Positions 8,901-15,013 of a stretch of DNA of 29,524 nt are shown piece after piece. Positions within the stretch are counted from its first letter, which is position 1. Each line of letters starts with the position of its first letter. The stretch lies in assembly GCA_026770585.1 (NCBI GenBank), contig MU646464.1, positions 50,036 through 79,559 of the forward strand, in the 5' to 3' direction. Both the position numbers and the translations under genes were made by a program. A model generated the notes under the pieces. That model was not told the origin of the DNA. It worked only from the letters and a program-made list of their open reading frames with translations, and searched no databases. This DNA comes from Baffinella frigidus. Its lineage: Eukaryota; Cryptophyceae; Cryptomonadales; Baffinellaceae.

Positions 8901-11900
8901 TGTGTCTGAGAAAACCTCGGAGTGTGGACCAGCCGGACCGTCCTAGCGTTCGTGTGGGGTCTCGCCGTGGTGAGTTAATAGTGACGTACGGGTCTAATTT
9001 CAGACCATGTTACTGTGAAAGTCTGTATTTAAACCCTAAACCCACCCCCCCTAATCCGCTATCCCCTAAACCCTAAACCCTAAACCCTAAACCCTACACC
9101 CTACACCCTAAACCCTAAACCCTAAACCCTCAACCCTAAACCCTAACCCCCAGACCCTAAACCCTAAACCCAAACCCCTAAACTCCTGAACCCCTAAACC
9201 CCTCGCCCCGGCTCTGACGACTGTTTTCAACCCCTACACCCTAACCCTCGGCAGATCGGGGGGTGCCAGAAGTTGTTTTTCAACTTCTCCACAATGTGCT
9301 ACGTGACCATCTCGACATACATCTGTCAAGGCTGGGCCTGCATCAAAATATCGGTTAACAACATGTCTTTGTACCACGCAATTATTAACTCGTACCACGA
9401 AAATACGTGGACGGATCTCCTAAACAGCCAAACCCCACTCGCCGGCAGATCGGGGTGTGCCAGAAGTTGTTTTTCAACTTCTCGACAATGCGCTACGTGA
9501 CCATCTCGACATACATCTGTCAAGGCTGGGCCTGCATCAAAATATCGGTTAACAACATGTCTTTGTACCACGCAATTATTAACTCGTACCGCGAAAATAC
9601 GTGGACGGATCTCCTAAACAGCCAAACCCCACTCGCCGGCAGATCGGGGTGTGCCAGAAGTTGTTTTTCAACTTCTCCACAATGCGCTACGTGACCATCT
9701 CGACATACATCTGTCAAGGCTGGGCCTGCATTTTCGCCCTCCCTCAGTTGGTAACACCTACCCACCCCCCCCCCCACGCCCCCAAGTTATGTATACGAAT
9801 CGGAAGTTTAGGAGGATCTGGAATTGGAGGGATTGGGCCGTTTCCTGGTTAAGGGTTTAGGTTTAGGGTTTTATCTCGACATACATCTGGCAATGCTGGG
9901 CCTGAATTTTCGCCCTCCCTCAGTTGGTGATCCCTGACCCCCCCCCTCACCCCCCTCTAAGCCCTGAACCCTAAAACATGAACCCTAAACCCTGTACACT
10001 AGACACTCAACACTCAACACTCAACACTCAACACTCAACACTCAACACTCAACACTCAACCCTAGACACTAAACCTGAAACCCTAAACCCGAAACCCGAA
10101 ACCCGAAACCCGAAACCCGAAACCCGAACCCCTAAACTCTGAACCCTAAACCCTGAACCCTGAACCCTAAACAATAAACCCTAAACCCCAAACCCTAAAC
10201 CCCAAGCCCTAAACCCTAAACCTCAAACACTAAACAACCAGCCATAAACTACAATTCCTCAACCCTCAACCCTGACCCTCCTTCTCCTTCCCTTTCTCTC
10301 GGCAGCGTGCAACGTTCGGAGACGATTTGCACCTGCTAGCAGCCGGGGGGCTCTTCTACGCCCTACACCCTAACCCCTAACCCCTTACCCCTCACCCCTC
10401 GCCCCTAGCCCCTAACCCCTATCCCCGAACCCCTTAACCCTAAACCTTCTTCTTCCTAAAACCCTAAACCCCAAACCCTAAACCCTAAACCCTAAACCCT
10501 AAACCCTAAACCCCAAACCTTCTCCCCACACCCCTAGACCCCAAACCCTAAAAAAACCAAACCCCCAACAGCGTGCAACGTTCGGAGACGATTTGCAGCT
10601 GCTAGTAGCCGGGGGGCTCTTCTACAGCGTGGGCGCCTTCGTGTACGCGAGCAAGCGACCCAACCTCTGGCCCAACACGGTGCGTCCTAGGTTAGGGTTT
10701 GGTGTGTAGGGTTCGGTGTTGAGGGTTGAGGGTGAGGGTTGAGGGTTAAGGTTTTGGAGTTTAGGGTTGAGGATTTAGGGTGTAGGGTGCAGGTGGTTTT
10801 CAGAGCAAGCGACCCAACCTCTGGCCCAACACGGTCCGTCTTGGCGTGGGGTGTGGGGTGTAGGGACGCACCGTATTCGGACGCGCCGTACTCGGCCAGA
10901 GACGTGAGCTCTCGTAGGGCGTAGGGTGTAGGGTGTAGGGTGTAGGGTGTAGGGTGCAGGGTGCAGGGTGCAGGGTGTAGGGTGTAGGGTGCAGGGTGTT
11001 GGGTGCAGGGTGTTGGGTGTAGGGTGCGCGCACAGCGCTGGTGCATTTTCCCCCACGGAGGCTAGGCTCTCTAGTGTAGTGGCGAGGGGGCTCTTCTACA
11101 GCGTGGGAGCCTTTGTGTACGCGAGCAAGCGCTCCAACCTCTGGCCAAACCTAACCTAAGACGCACCGTGTTTTAGGTTAGGGTTTACCCTAACCTAAGA
11201 CGCACCGTGTTACACCACGGTGCGTCTTAGGTTAGGGTTTTTTTACACAACACGGTGCGTCTTAGGTTAGGGTTTGGTGTGAAGGGTTCGATGTTGAGGG
11301 TTGGGGGTTGAGGGTTGAGGTTTTGGAGTTTAGGGTTGAGGATTTAGGGTGTAGGGTGCAGGTGGTTTCCAGAGCAAGCGGCCCAACCTCTGGCCGAACA
11401 CGGTGATGTTAGGGTGTAGGGCGTAGGGTGTAGGGTGTAGGGTGTAGGGTGTAGGGTGTAGGTGCAGGGTGTAGGGTGTAGGGTGTAGGGTGCAGGGTGT
11501 TGGGTGTAGGGTGCAGGGTGTTGGGTGTAGGGTGCAGGGTGTAGGTGGTTTCCAGAGCAAGCGACCTATGGGAGAACACGGTCCGTCCCTCGCTCTCTAC
11601 AACCTCTCTTGATCCCGACACGGCCGCCATTTCCCCCCACAGAGGCTAGGTTCTCTTGCGGTTGGACCTTGGAACCATTATCCGTGTGGTCTTGAAACAC
11701 GCTACTCTTGACGGGTTTGGGGGCTTGACCGTCAAGCTGGGCTGTACCCTGAAACAAGCCAGAGCGCGCACTGCCCCAGAGCTCGCGTGAGATAGGCCCG
11801 CTTTGGGAAGATAGGCCCGCCTCGGGACAGCCAGGCCCGCCTCGGGATAGATCGGCGCGCCTCGGGATATATCCCTTAAGTGGCCAGTAGGCTCATACGC

Positions 11901-12435
11901 CCTACCGTATGGCCATAGGACCTGCCTAGGACCTCCTGGCGGTCAAATTTTGACCGCATACGGGATAGGCGCGCCTCGGGATAGACAGGCCCGCCGCATG
12001 CAGGATTAGACCGACTGTATTCGGGGTGGGCCCTATTAGTGTTGTATGAGCCCTATCCCTCAAGTGGCGAGTAGGATCATACGCCCTACCGTAGGGCCCT
12101 AGAACCTGCCTCGGACCTCTTGGCCGTCAAATTTGACGGCCTCGCCACTTAAGGGATATATCGACTGTATCCGGGGTGAGCCCTCTTAGTATTGCATGCT
12201 AAACTCGGTCCTCACACGCCCATTTTTTCGCAGATCGAATTTTACTTCAAAAATGTTTTAGAGCTAAAGATAAGGTGCTCGTTCACCGTTTTCTTGATGC
12301 GCCGCGTTGACTCGGCTGCCCCTTTTTTCGCAGATCGGATTCCACGGGCTGTGGCACATCTTCGTGCTGCTGGGGGCGTTCTGCCACTACCGCTTCGTCC
12401 TCCTCCACATTATGGGGAACGCCGTTGTAGTTTAG
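5780..12435 (+). CDS. PAQR / hemolysin III-family seven-transmembrane protein, six exons
   Basis: Exons 5780-5926, 6169-6296, 7632-7755, 9643-9750, 10572-10679 and 12334-12435 join in frame to 238 codons plus TAG, the usual length of the HlyIII/PAQR family. Family marks appear in order: FWSHFLGAL (TM1), LIYG..AVMMLSCSALHH with the SxxxH motif (TM2), RWDHVSIYVFIAGSYTP (TM3), W.LAV (TM4), YVTISTYICQGWACIF (TM5), AGGLFYSVGAFVYASKRPNL (TM6) and GFHGLWHIFVLLGA with HxxxH (TM7). The conserved Ser/His residues are the metal site of PAQRs, some of which hydrolyse ceramide. Algal members are probably integral membrane proteins of lipid signalling; they are not secreted toxins despite the family name. 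Intron 2 is GC-AG. Introns are filled with heptamers and truncated exon copies. Element H lies just upstream. Confidence 0.9.
6169..6296 (+). CDS. PAQR gene exon 2 (TM2, SALHH motif)
   Basis: Follows acceptor GGCAG; begins in phase 0 with GASVEKQVACLIYG and contains CSALHH, the SxxxH family motif. It ends with the first two bases (AG) of a split Arg codon at CTCAG|GCGAGT, a GC donor. Exon 3 begins with the single base needed to complete the codon, which supports this unusual donor. Confidence 0.8.
6429..6548 (-). repeat. Dispersed repeat family A, copy 2
   Basis: Reverse-orientation copy in PAQR intron 2: GACTATTCTCAACTTGAC, TCAACTTTGGAGCGGG, CTCACTAAATTGGTGAGCC, ending AGCCAGAGCTAG. Confidence 0.8.
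6669..6784 (+). repeat. Dispersed repeat family A, copy 3
   Basis: Forward, diverged copy 120 bp after copy 2, so the two make an inverted pair: TCTAGCGCTCTCCGTCTG, GGTCTCGCCACTTTCATGAG, CAAAGTTGACTG, GTCAACTTGAGCATAGTC. Confidence 0.75.
6785..7065. other. AT-rich part of PAQR intron 2
   Basis: No exon recognised. Its end (GTAAATTTCGTTGG, CTCTGAGATAATGGTGC) recurs before the other exon 3 copies and is part of the duplicated module. Confidence 0.5.
7075..7489 (+). pseudogene. 5' shadows of PAQR exon 3 (three fragments)
   Basis: Fragments at 7075-7100, 7266-7275 and 7415-7489 resemble the start of exon 3; the first two are preceded by its GATAATGGTGC(GCGAA)CAG-type acceptor context. The longest is open for 25 codons (RWDHVSIYVFIAGSCTPIVV) but breaks off into a family G element instead of continuing to TM4. 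All lie upstream of the intact exon and carry its 5' part. Confidence 0.8.
7099..7166. mobile_element. Family G inverted-repeat element, copy 1
   Basis: AAAATTACCACACCAAT near the left end pairs with CGTGTAGTAAGTTTCGTTGG at the right. Related elements at 7501-7570, in the interior of 19187-19353 and at 25270-25620 share the CGAAAATTACTACACAATTG motif. Confidence 0.55.
7501..7570. mobile_element. Family G inverted-repeat element, copy 2
   Basis: Arms CCAACGAAAATTACTACACA and TGTGTGGTAAATTTCGTTGG, 70 bp. It truncates the exon 3 fragment 7415-7489. Its right end ...TTGGCAG plus the following 60 bp precede the intact exon 3, so the element is part of the tandemly duplicated module. Confidence 0.7.
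7632..7755 (+). CDS. PAQR gene exon 3 (TM3-TM4)
   Basis: Acceptor GCGAACAG then one base completing the split Arg codon, followed by 41 codons and donor GTAAAT. Contains RWDHVSIYVFIAGSYTP (the family's LDH..IY..IAG.YTP signature) and TSRTILTAVWVLAV. It is the only copy in the window that is intact from acceptor to donor; eight or so fragments surround it. Confidence 0.85.
7763..8675. repeat. C-rich heptamer field, PAQR intron 3
   Basis: CCCTAAA, CCCCTAA and CCCTAGA units in several arrays (7763-7827, 7876-7948, 8195-8310, 8351-8672), separated by the exon 3 donor fragments and by a hairpin. Orientation is the reverse of the arrays at the window start. Confidence 0.9.
8045..8085. repeat. Perfect hairpin TTATCTCAGAAAACGAGTT
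   Basis: 19-bp arms around a CTAA loop, inside a larger imperfect inverted repeat (about 7962-8121) whose ends CTCAGTCAATCCGGGCTC and GAGCCCAGAGAAACTGAGG resemble family A. Confidence 0.75.
8720..8912. other. Intron spacer with partial family E tail
   Basis: Contains CTGACTTTTGGCGTGTTTCC at 8822-8841, identical to the tails of family E elements at 26256-26352 and 27951-28056. Otherwise unrecognised. Confidence 0.5.
9030..9245. repeat. CCCTAAA field, PAQR intron 3
   Basis: Mostly perfect CCCTAAA and CCCTACA units, ending immediately before the first exon 4 shadow. Confidence 0.9.
9255..9537 (+). pseudogene. 5' shadows of PAQR exon 4 (two copies, 194-bp unit)
   Basis: Copies 9255-9343 and 9449-9537 each follow a GGCAG acceptor and match the first 89-90 nt of exon 4 with a handful of changes. 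They then run into a shared 105-bp spacer containing ATATCGGTTAACAACATGTC instead of the exon's end. Starts are 194 bp apart, and the intact exon starts another 194 bp on: a tandem array of two units followed by the real exon. Confidence 0.9.
9643..9750 (+). CDS. PAQR gene exon 4 (TM5)
   Basis: Acceptor CCGGCAG, 36 codons in phase 0, donor GTAACA. Encodes KLFFNFSTMRYVTISTYICQ then GWACIFALPQL, matching TM5 of HlyIII proteins with its 'GW' motif. It is the last of three copies sharing the acceptor and the only one with the donor in frame. Confidence 0.85.
9872..9926 (+). pseudogene. 3' shadow of PAQR exon 4
   Basis: Matches the second half of exon 4 (ATCTCGACATACATCTGGCA...CCCTCAGTTG) followed by a GTGATC donor. 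An in-frame TGA in GGGCCTGAATT makes it non-functional. It lies downstream of the intact exon and keeps the 3' end. Confidence 0.85.
9955..10260. repeat. Heptamer field with CACTCAA and ACCCGAA sub-arrays
   Basis: CACTCAA x7 around 10008-10060 and ACCCGAA x6 around 10085-10133, then mixed CCCTAAA. These are homogeneous runs of distinct heptamer variants, each implying its own local expansion. Confidence 0.9.
10306..10359 (+). pseudogene. 5' shadow of PAQR exon 5 with strong acceptor
   Basis: First 54 nt of exon 5 (RATFGDDLHLLAAGGLFY), open and in phase, preceded by a long pyrimidine tract CTTCCCTTTCTCTCGGCAG. It then breaks into CCCTACACCCTAA heptamers. The acceptor is better than that of the intact exon at 10572. 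Confidence 0.85.
10360..10560. repeat. C-rich heptamer field, PAQR intron 4
   Basis: CCCCTAA and CCCTAAA units between the exon 5 shadow and the intact exon 5. Confidence 0.9.
10572..10679 (+). CDS. PAQR gene exon 5 (TM6)
   Basis: Acceptor CCCCCAACAG, 36 codons in phase 0, donor GTGCGT. Encodes RATFGDDLQLLVAGGLFYSV then GAFVYASKRPNLWPNT, matching TM6 of the family (GG.lYs.Ga..Ya...). The acceptor lacks a pyrimidine tract because heptamer DNA replaced it. Confidence 0.85.
10681..11560. repeat. G-rich heptamer fields, PAQR intron 5
   Basis: Runs of TGTAGGG and TGCAGGG (10915-11028, 11408-11545) and TTGAGGG/TTTAGGG types. The orientation switches from C-rich (introns 3 and 4) to G-rich across exon 5. 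Blocks GAGGATTTAGGGTGTAGGG plus an exon 5 fragment repeat at 10769 and 11338. Confidence 0.9.
10804..11580 (+). pseudogene. 3' shadows of PAQR exon 5 (four fragments)
   Basis: Fragments at 10804-10832, 11086-11150, 11373-11402 and 11554-11580 match the end of exon 5 (AGCAAGCGACCCAACCTCTG, GGCCCAACACG) and mostly retain the donor-side GTCCGTC or GTGATG. The longest begins GGGGGCTCTTCTACAGCGTG. All are downstream of the intact exon. Confidence 0.85.
11150..11272. repeat. Inverted cluster of exon 5 donor fragments
   Basis: AACACGGTGCGTCTTAGGTT, which is the exon 5 end plus donor and first intron bases, occurs twice forward (about 11216-11240, 11249-11272) and its complement twice (about 11150-11175, 11188-11212). 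This forms a palindromic cluster. Confidence 0.8.
11643..11780. other. Unique part of PAQR intron 5
   Basis: Non-repetitive stretch. The text around 11628-11655 (CCCCCCACAGAGGCTAGG) repeats 11049-11072. No exon recognised. Confidence 0.4.
11785..12010. repeat. GGCCCGCCTCGGGA(TAGA) tandem motifs
   Basis: Four adjacent and two further copies of GATAGGCCCGCCTCGGGA-like text, surrounding family C copy 1. Isolated copies recur at 12587, 12735 and 13187 next to family B elements, so the motif is part of the MITE landing region. Confidence 0.7.
11870..11967. mobile_element. Family C palindromic MITE, copy 1
   Basis: Left end TATCCCTTAAGTGGCCAGTA is intact. The centre GTCAAATTTTGAC is palindromic; the right arm is replaced by GCATACGGGATA. 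Confidence 0.75.
12054..12158. mobile_element. Family C palindromic MITE, copy 2
   Basis: TATCCCTCAAGTGGCGAG ... CTCGCCACTTAAGGGATA. It is flanked by two copies of CGACTGTATYCGGGGTGRGC (12012-12052 and 12162-12199), so the flank was duplicated with or before insertion. Confidence 0.85.
12234..12248 (+). pseudogene. Short 5' shadow of PAQR exon 6
   Basis: CCATTTTTTCGCAG followed by ATCGAATTTTAC resembles CCTTTTTTCGCAG ATCGGATTCCAC at the intact exon 100 bp downstream. Only the acceptor and a few bases are shared. Confidence 0.5.
12334..12435 (+). CDS. PAQR gene exon 6 (TM7, HxxxH, stop)
   Basis: Strong acceptor CCTTTTTTCGCAG, 33 codons in phase 0 and TAG. Encodes GFHGLWHIFVLLGAFCHYRF, the C-terminal HxxxH metal motif and last helix of the family, ending ...GNAVVV. 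Confidence 0.9.
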   Translation: MGFHGLWHIFVLLGAFCHYRFVLLHIMGNAVVV

Positions 12436-12509
12436 GGCCGTTGGGTTTTGAGTAGTCCCAACATGGTCGGACAGCTTGCCCTTCCGTAGAGAGAATTGGG
12501 AGGATGGTA

Positions 12510-12580
12510 GTGCTTTTGGGGCATTTTGCCACTACCGCTGCGTCCTTCTTCACATTATGGGGAATAACGTTGTAGGGTAG
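12510..12580 (+). pseudogene. 3' shadow of PAQR exon 6
   Basis: GTGCTTTTGGGGCATTTTGC and CACATTATGGGGAATAACGT align with the second half of exon 6, with a 1-nt deletion that shifts the frame. It lies downstream of the intact exon and keeps its 3' end, including the stop region. Confidence 0.85.
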
Positions 12581-12602
12581 GACGGGCCCGCCTTAGGGGG
12601 AC

Positions 12603-12724
12603 TACAGGGGTACCTCGCTCATAAGAAACCGCCACCCCCCTAGGACCACCACAGGGCCCTAGGCATGATCCTACTGTAGGGTCCTAGGGGGGGGGCAGTT
12701 TCTTATGAGCGAGGTAGCCCTGTA
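12603..12724. mobile_element. Family B palindromic MITE, copy 1 (pogo/Tigger-like ends)
   Basis: TACAGGGGTACCTCGCTCAT at the left and its complement at the right; almost the entire 120 bp folds on itself. Ends resemble pogo/Tigger TIRs (CAG..GAACCTCG.TAtAACGAA) and a TA target. No coding capacity. Confidence 0.85.
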
Positions 12725-12778
12725 GCGTGGGAGTGAGATAGGCCCGCCTCGGGAGCTATTGGAGCTCTTGGACGGGGA

Positions 12779-12898
12779 ACAGGGGAACCTCGCTCATAAG
12801 AAATCGCCGCCCCCTAGGACCCTACAGTAGGCCTATGCCCAGGGCTCTATGGTGGTCCTAAAGGGGTGGGCGTTTCTTGAGAGCGAGGTACCTCTGTA
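12779..12898. mobile_element. Family B MITE, copy 2
   Basis: Diverged copy: left end ACAGGGGAACCTCGCTCATA, right end GAGCGAGGTACCTCTGTA. Confidence 0.8.
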
Positions 12899-12913
12899 GA
12901 GTGATATATTGAG

Positions 12914-12954
12914 GTAGGGGGCTGGGCATTTCATATGAGCGAGGTACCCCTGTA
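12914..12954. mobile_element. Family B MITE, copy 3 (right half only)
   Basis: Only the right arm ATGAGCGAGGTACCCCTGTA remains. The flank AGAGTGATATATTGAGGTA occurs on both sides, showing that the half element arose by tandem duplication of an element end plus flank. Confidence 0.75.
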
Positions 12955-13025
12955 GAGTGATATATTGAGGTATTTCGGGAAGAGACCGGATGTGGTCAAA
13001 GGGGGGCGTGGTTGTGGCTCTTCAG

Positions 13026-13146
13026 TACAGGGGTACCTCGCTCATAAGAAAGCGCCCCCCTCCTAGGACCACCATAGGACCCTAGGCATGGTCCTACCAT
13101 AGGATCCTAGGGGGCGGCGGTTTCTCATGAGCGAGGTACCCCTGTA
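13026..13146. mobile_element. Family B MITE, copy 4
   Basis: Full-length palindrome with intact TACAGGGGTACC and GGTACCCCTGTA ends. Confidence 0.85.
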
Positions 13147-13210
13147 AAGGAAACGGAATTCATTCGCCTGCATCCGCCTTCTAGGACGGGCCCGCCTCGG
13201 GACAGGAAGC

Positions 13211-13334
13211 TACAGGGGTACCTCGCTCACAAGAAACCGCCAACCCCCTAGGACCACCGTAGGGCCCTAGGCATAGGCCTACTGTAGGGTCCTAGGGGAG
13301 GGGGGCGGTTTCCTATGAGCGAGTTACCCCTGTA
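13211..13334. mobile_element. Family B MITE, copy 5
   Basis: Full-length palindrome; right end slightly changed (GAGTTACCCCTGTA). Preceded by a GGCCCGCCTCGGGACAG motif. Confidence 0.85.
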
Positions 13335-13387
13335 GGGGCTTCTAGCCGCGCTTCGACCCTCTGTACATGTAGGGGAATAGCATCGGA

Positions 13388-13509
13388 TACAGGGGTACCT
13401 CGCTCATAAGAAACCGCCCCCCCCTAGGACCCTACAGTAGGACCATGCCTAGGGTCCTAGGGTGGTCCTAGGGGTGGGGGCGGTTTCTTATGCGCGAGGT
13501 ACCCCTGTA
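13388..13509. mobile_element. Family B MITE, copy 6
   Basis: Full-length palindrome with an interior CCTACAGTAGGACCATGCC opposite to that of copy 4, i.e. inserted in the other orientation. Confidence 0.85.
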
Positions 13510-14064
13510 GGGTGAACGCACCGTGCACATGACCCCTGTCTACATGTAGGTCCTGCTCAGCCACAGCCTCGGTGGGGGTGCATACATGGTGGCAGTGTTG
13601 GTATTAATACGGGACACTCCCTATGTTCATGGCTACGCCGGAGGGCTAAACGTCTTACCCATGCAACCGCGCACTGGCAGGGTGCGTCCATCTAAAGTCA
13701 AAACCAATTCTCTCCACGCTTCCTCTCCGAAAATGCACAATTCGCAGTACAACTAATAAAAGGCCTCGGGGCGGCAGTTGTTTTTTAGCCCTCCCGCGTA
13801 CTCGAGTACTTCTGCAGTTCTACAGGGGAGAACTAGCATGTGGACCGGAGGTCGCGTGCTGGCTTGCAGATTTACTGAGGAGAACAGAAGTCCCCGGATC
13901 GGACCGGAGATATTCCCCGAGATCCCGCTCGGGCGGGACCGAAAGTGGACACTTGACTAAAGTAGACGTGACTTGTGTAAAGTCGCTCCGGCTATCTCTA
14001 TGTGGGGTAATATCCCCAGACACCCCCTCACGAGCCGTGCTCGGTGAGTGGATTATCCTAGAAA
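13510..14064. other. Intergenic spacer, no gene recognised
   Basis: Unique sequence between MITEs. The text GCCTCGGTGGGGGTGCATAC at 13567-13586 is nearly the reverse complement of 14640-14660. No open frame with family features. Confidence 0.4.
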
Positions 14065-14189
14065 CCCCCGAGTACTTCGCTAATAGGAAACCGCCCCCCC
14101 CCCCCCTAGGACCACCGTAGGACCCTAGGAAGAGGCCTACTGCAGGGTCCTAGGGGGGCGCGGTTTCTTATGAGCGAGGTACCCCTGTA
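14065..14189. mobile_element. Family B MITE, copy 7 (left end diverged)
   Basis: Left arm CCCCCGAGTACTTCGCTAAT is degenerate; right arm TTATGAGCGAGGTACCCCTG is intact, followed by a duplicated TACCCCTGTA. Confidence 0.75.
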
Positions 14190-14425
14190 CCCCTGTAGGG
14201 ACGGGGGGAGCAGCTTTTGTATTTTAGAATACAAACAACGGCCGCGGAAATCTCAGTTCCAGTTATTGAAAACGATTTGGTGCTTGAGACAAGAGATATT
14301 TCGCCAAGAAGGACTACGGAGCCTGAGGCTTGGTAGTCCTTCTCAGGAAAGTGACCTTTGTTACTAGATGTACCAACACGGCCGCCTGTATCCCTTACAG
14401 GCAGCAGAGACAAAGATTTATCTAC
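14190..14425. other. Intergenic spacer, no gene recognised
   Basis: Contains a short inverted repeat AAGAAGGACTACGGAGCCTG / CTTGGTAGTCCTTCTC (around 14308-14345). No coding evidence. Confidence 0.4.
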
Positions 14426-14547
14426 TACAGGGATACCTCGCTCATAAGAAACTGCCCACCCCCCTAGGAACCCCATATGGCCCTAGGCATAGCCCTACTG
14501 TAGGGCCCTAGGGGGGGGCGGTTTCTTATGAGCGAGGTACCCCTGTA
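14426..14547. mobile_element. Family B MITE, copy 8
   Basis: Full-length palindrome. Its right end CCCCTGTA is fused directly to family C copy 3. Confidence 0.85.
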
Positions 14548-14643
14548 AGTGGCCAGCCGGTCAAATTTGACCGGCAAGAGGTCCTAGGCAGGTCCTAGGA
14601 CCCTACGGTAGGGTGTATGAGCCTACTGGCCACTTAAGGGATA
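14546..14643. mobile_element. Family C MITE, copy 3 (left end truncated by family B)
   Basis: Starts at AAGTGGCCAGCCGG, lacking TATCCCTT, directly joined to family B copy 8. Right end CTGGCCACTTAAGGGATA is intact. One element inserted into or recombined with the end of the other. Confidence 0.85.
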
Positions 14644-14693
14644 CACCCCCACCGAGGCTCTGTCTGCGCAGGAACTGGAGAGACTTCTCAGCC

Positions 14694-14790
14694 CCGAGAG
14701 AGAGCGAGAGCGAGAGCGAGCGAGAGAGAGAGAGCGCGAGAGAGAGAGCGAGAGAGAGCGAGAGAGAGCGAGAGAGAGAGTGAGAAAGCC
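14694..14790. repeat. (GA)n / GAGAGC simple repeat
   Basis: Purine tract AGAGAGCGAGAGCG etc. The preceding text CTGTCTGCGCAGGAACTGGA could be an acceptor and exon start on the plus strand, but no protein was recognised. Confidence 0.9.
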
Positions 14791-14836
14791 ACTTTACTGA
14801 AAACGAACAGTCTCCGCCCCGAGGTGGGCCCGGGCT

Positions 14837-14975
14837 ATCTAGCGCCCTCTCAATCTATTTGGTCTCACCACTATGGCGAGACCAGGCTCGTGTCACGGAT
14901 TTTCACCACGCCCAGCACATCAACTTAAGCACGTCAACTTAAGCACGGCAACTTAAACACGGCAACTTAAGCACG
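14837..14975 (+). repeat. Dispersed repeat family A, copy 4
   Basis: TCTAGCGCCCTCTCAATCTA, GGTCTCACCACTATGGCGAG, then ATCAACTTAAGCACG; the tail motif is amplified (AACTTAAGCACG x4). It lies just beyond the 3' end of the SUI1 gene. Confidence 0.75.
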
Positions 14976-15013
14976 GCAGCCAAGTACAAGAAGAAGAAGA
15001 ATAGAGAAGTGCA

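Larger units (their letters stand above)
7830..8969 (+). pseudogene. 3' shadows of PAQR exon 3 (five fragments)
   Basis: Fragments at 7830-7858, 8138-8191, 8315-8334, 8678-8707 and 8913-8969 match the end of exon 3 (CTCGGACTTTACACTAGCC, GTGTGGGTCCTCGCCGTG). Four of them end at a donor (three GTAAGC, one GTGAGT). The last is open and diverged (NLGVWTSRTVLAFVWGLAV). All lie downstream of the intact exon and retain its 3' end, mirroring the upstream 5' fragments. Confidence 0.8.

Noticed and set aside
7415-8969. Mutually exclusive alternative exons for PAQR exon 3
   Set aside because: Apart from the intact copy, none has both an acceptor and a donor with the full frame; they are fragments.
9255-9750. 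CRISPR-like array from regularly spaced repeats
   Set aside because: The repeats are 194-bp exon-plus-spacer tandem copies in a eukaryotic gene; no short repeat/unique spacer structure.
10687-11056. Similar TLHPTP-type frames near PAQR exon 5, at 877-1030 and at 11330-11630
   Set aside because: Heptamer translation; only the TPR part at 1036-1131 is real protein sequence.
5780-12435. Reading the HlyIII-family gene as a toxin
   Set aside because: The family name is historical; this is a seven-helix PAQR-type membrane protein in a eukaryote with no sign of a toxin context.
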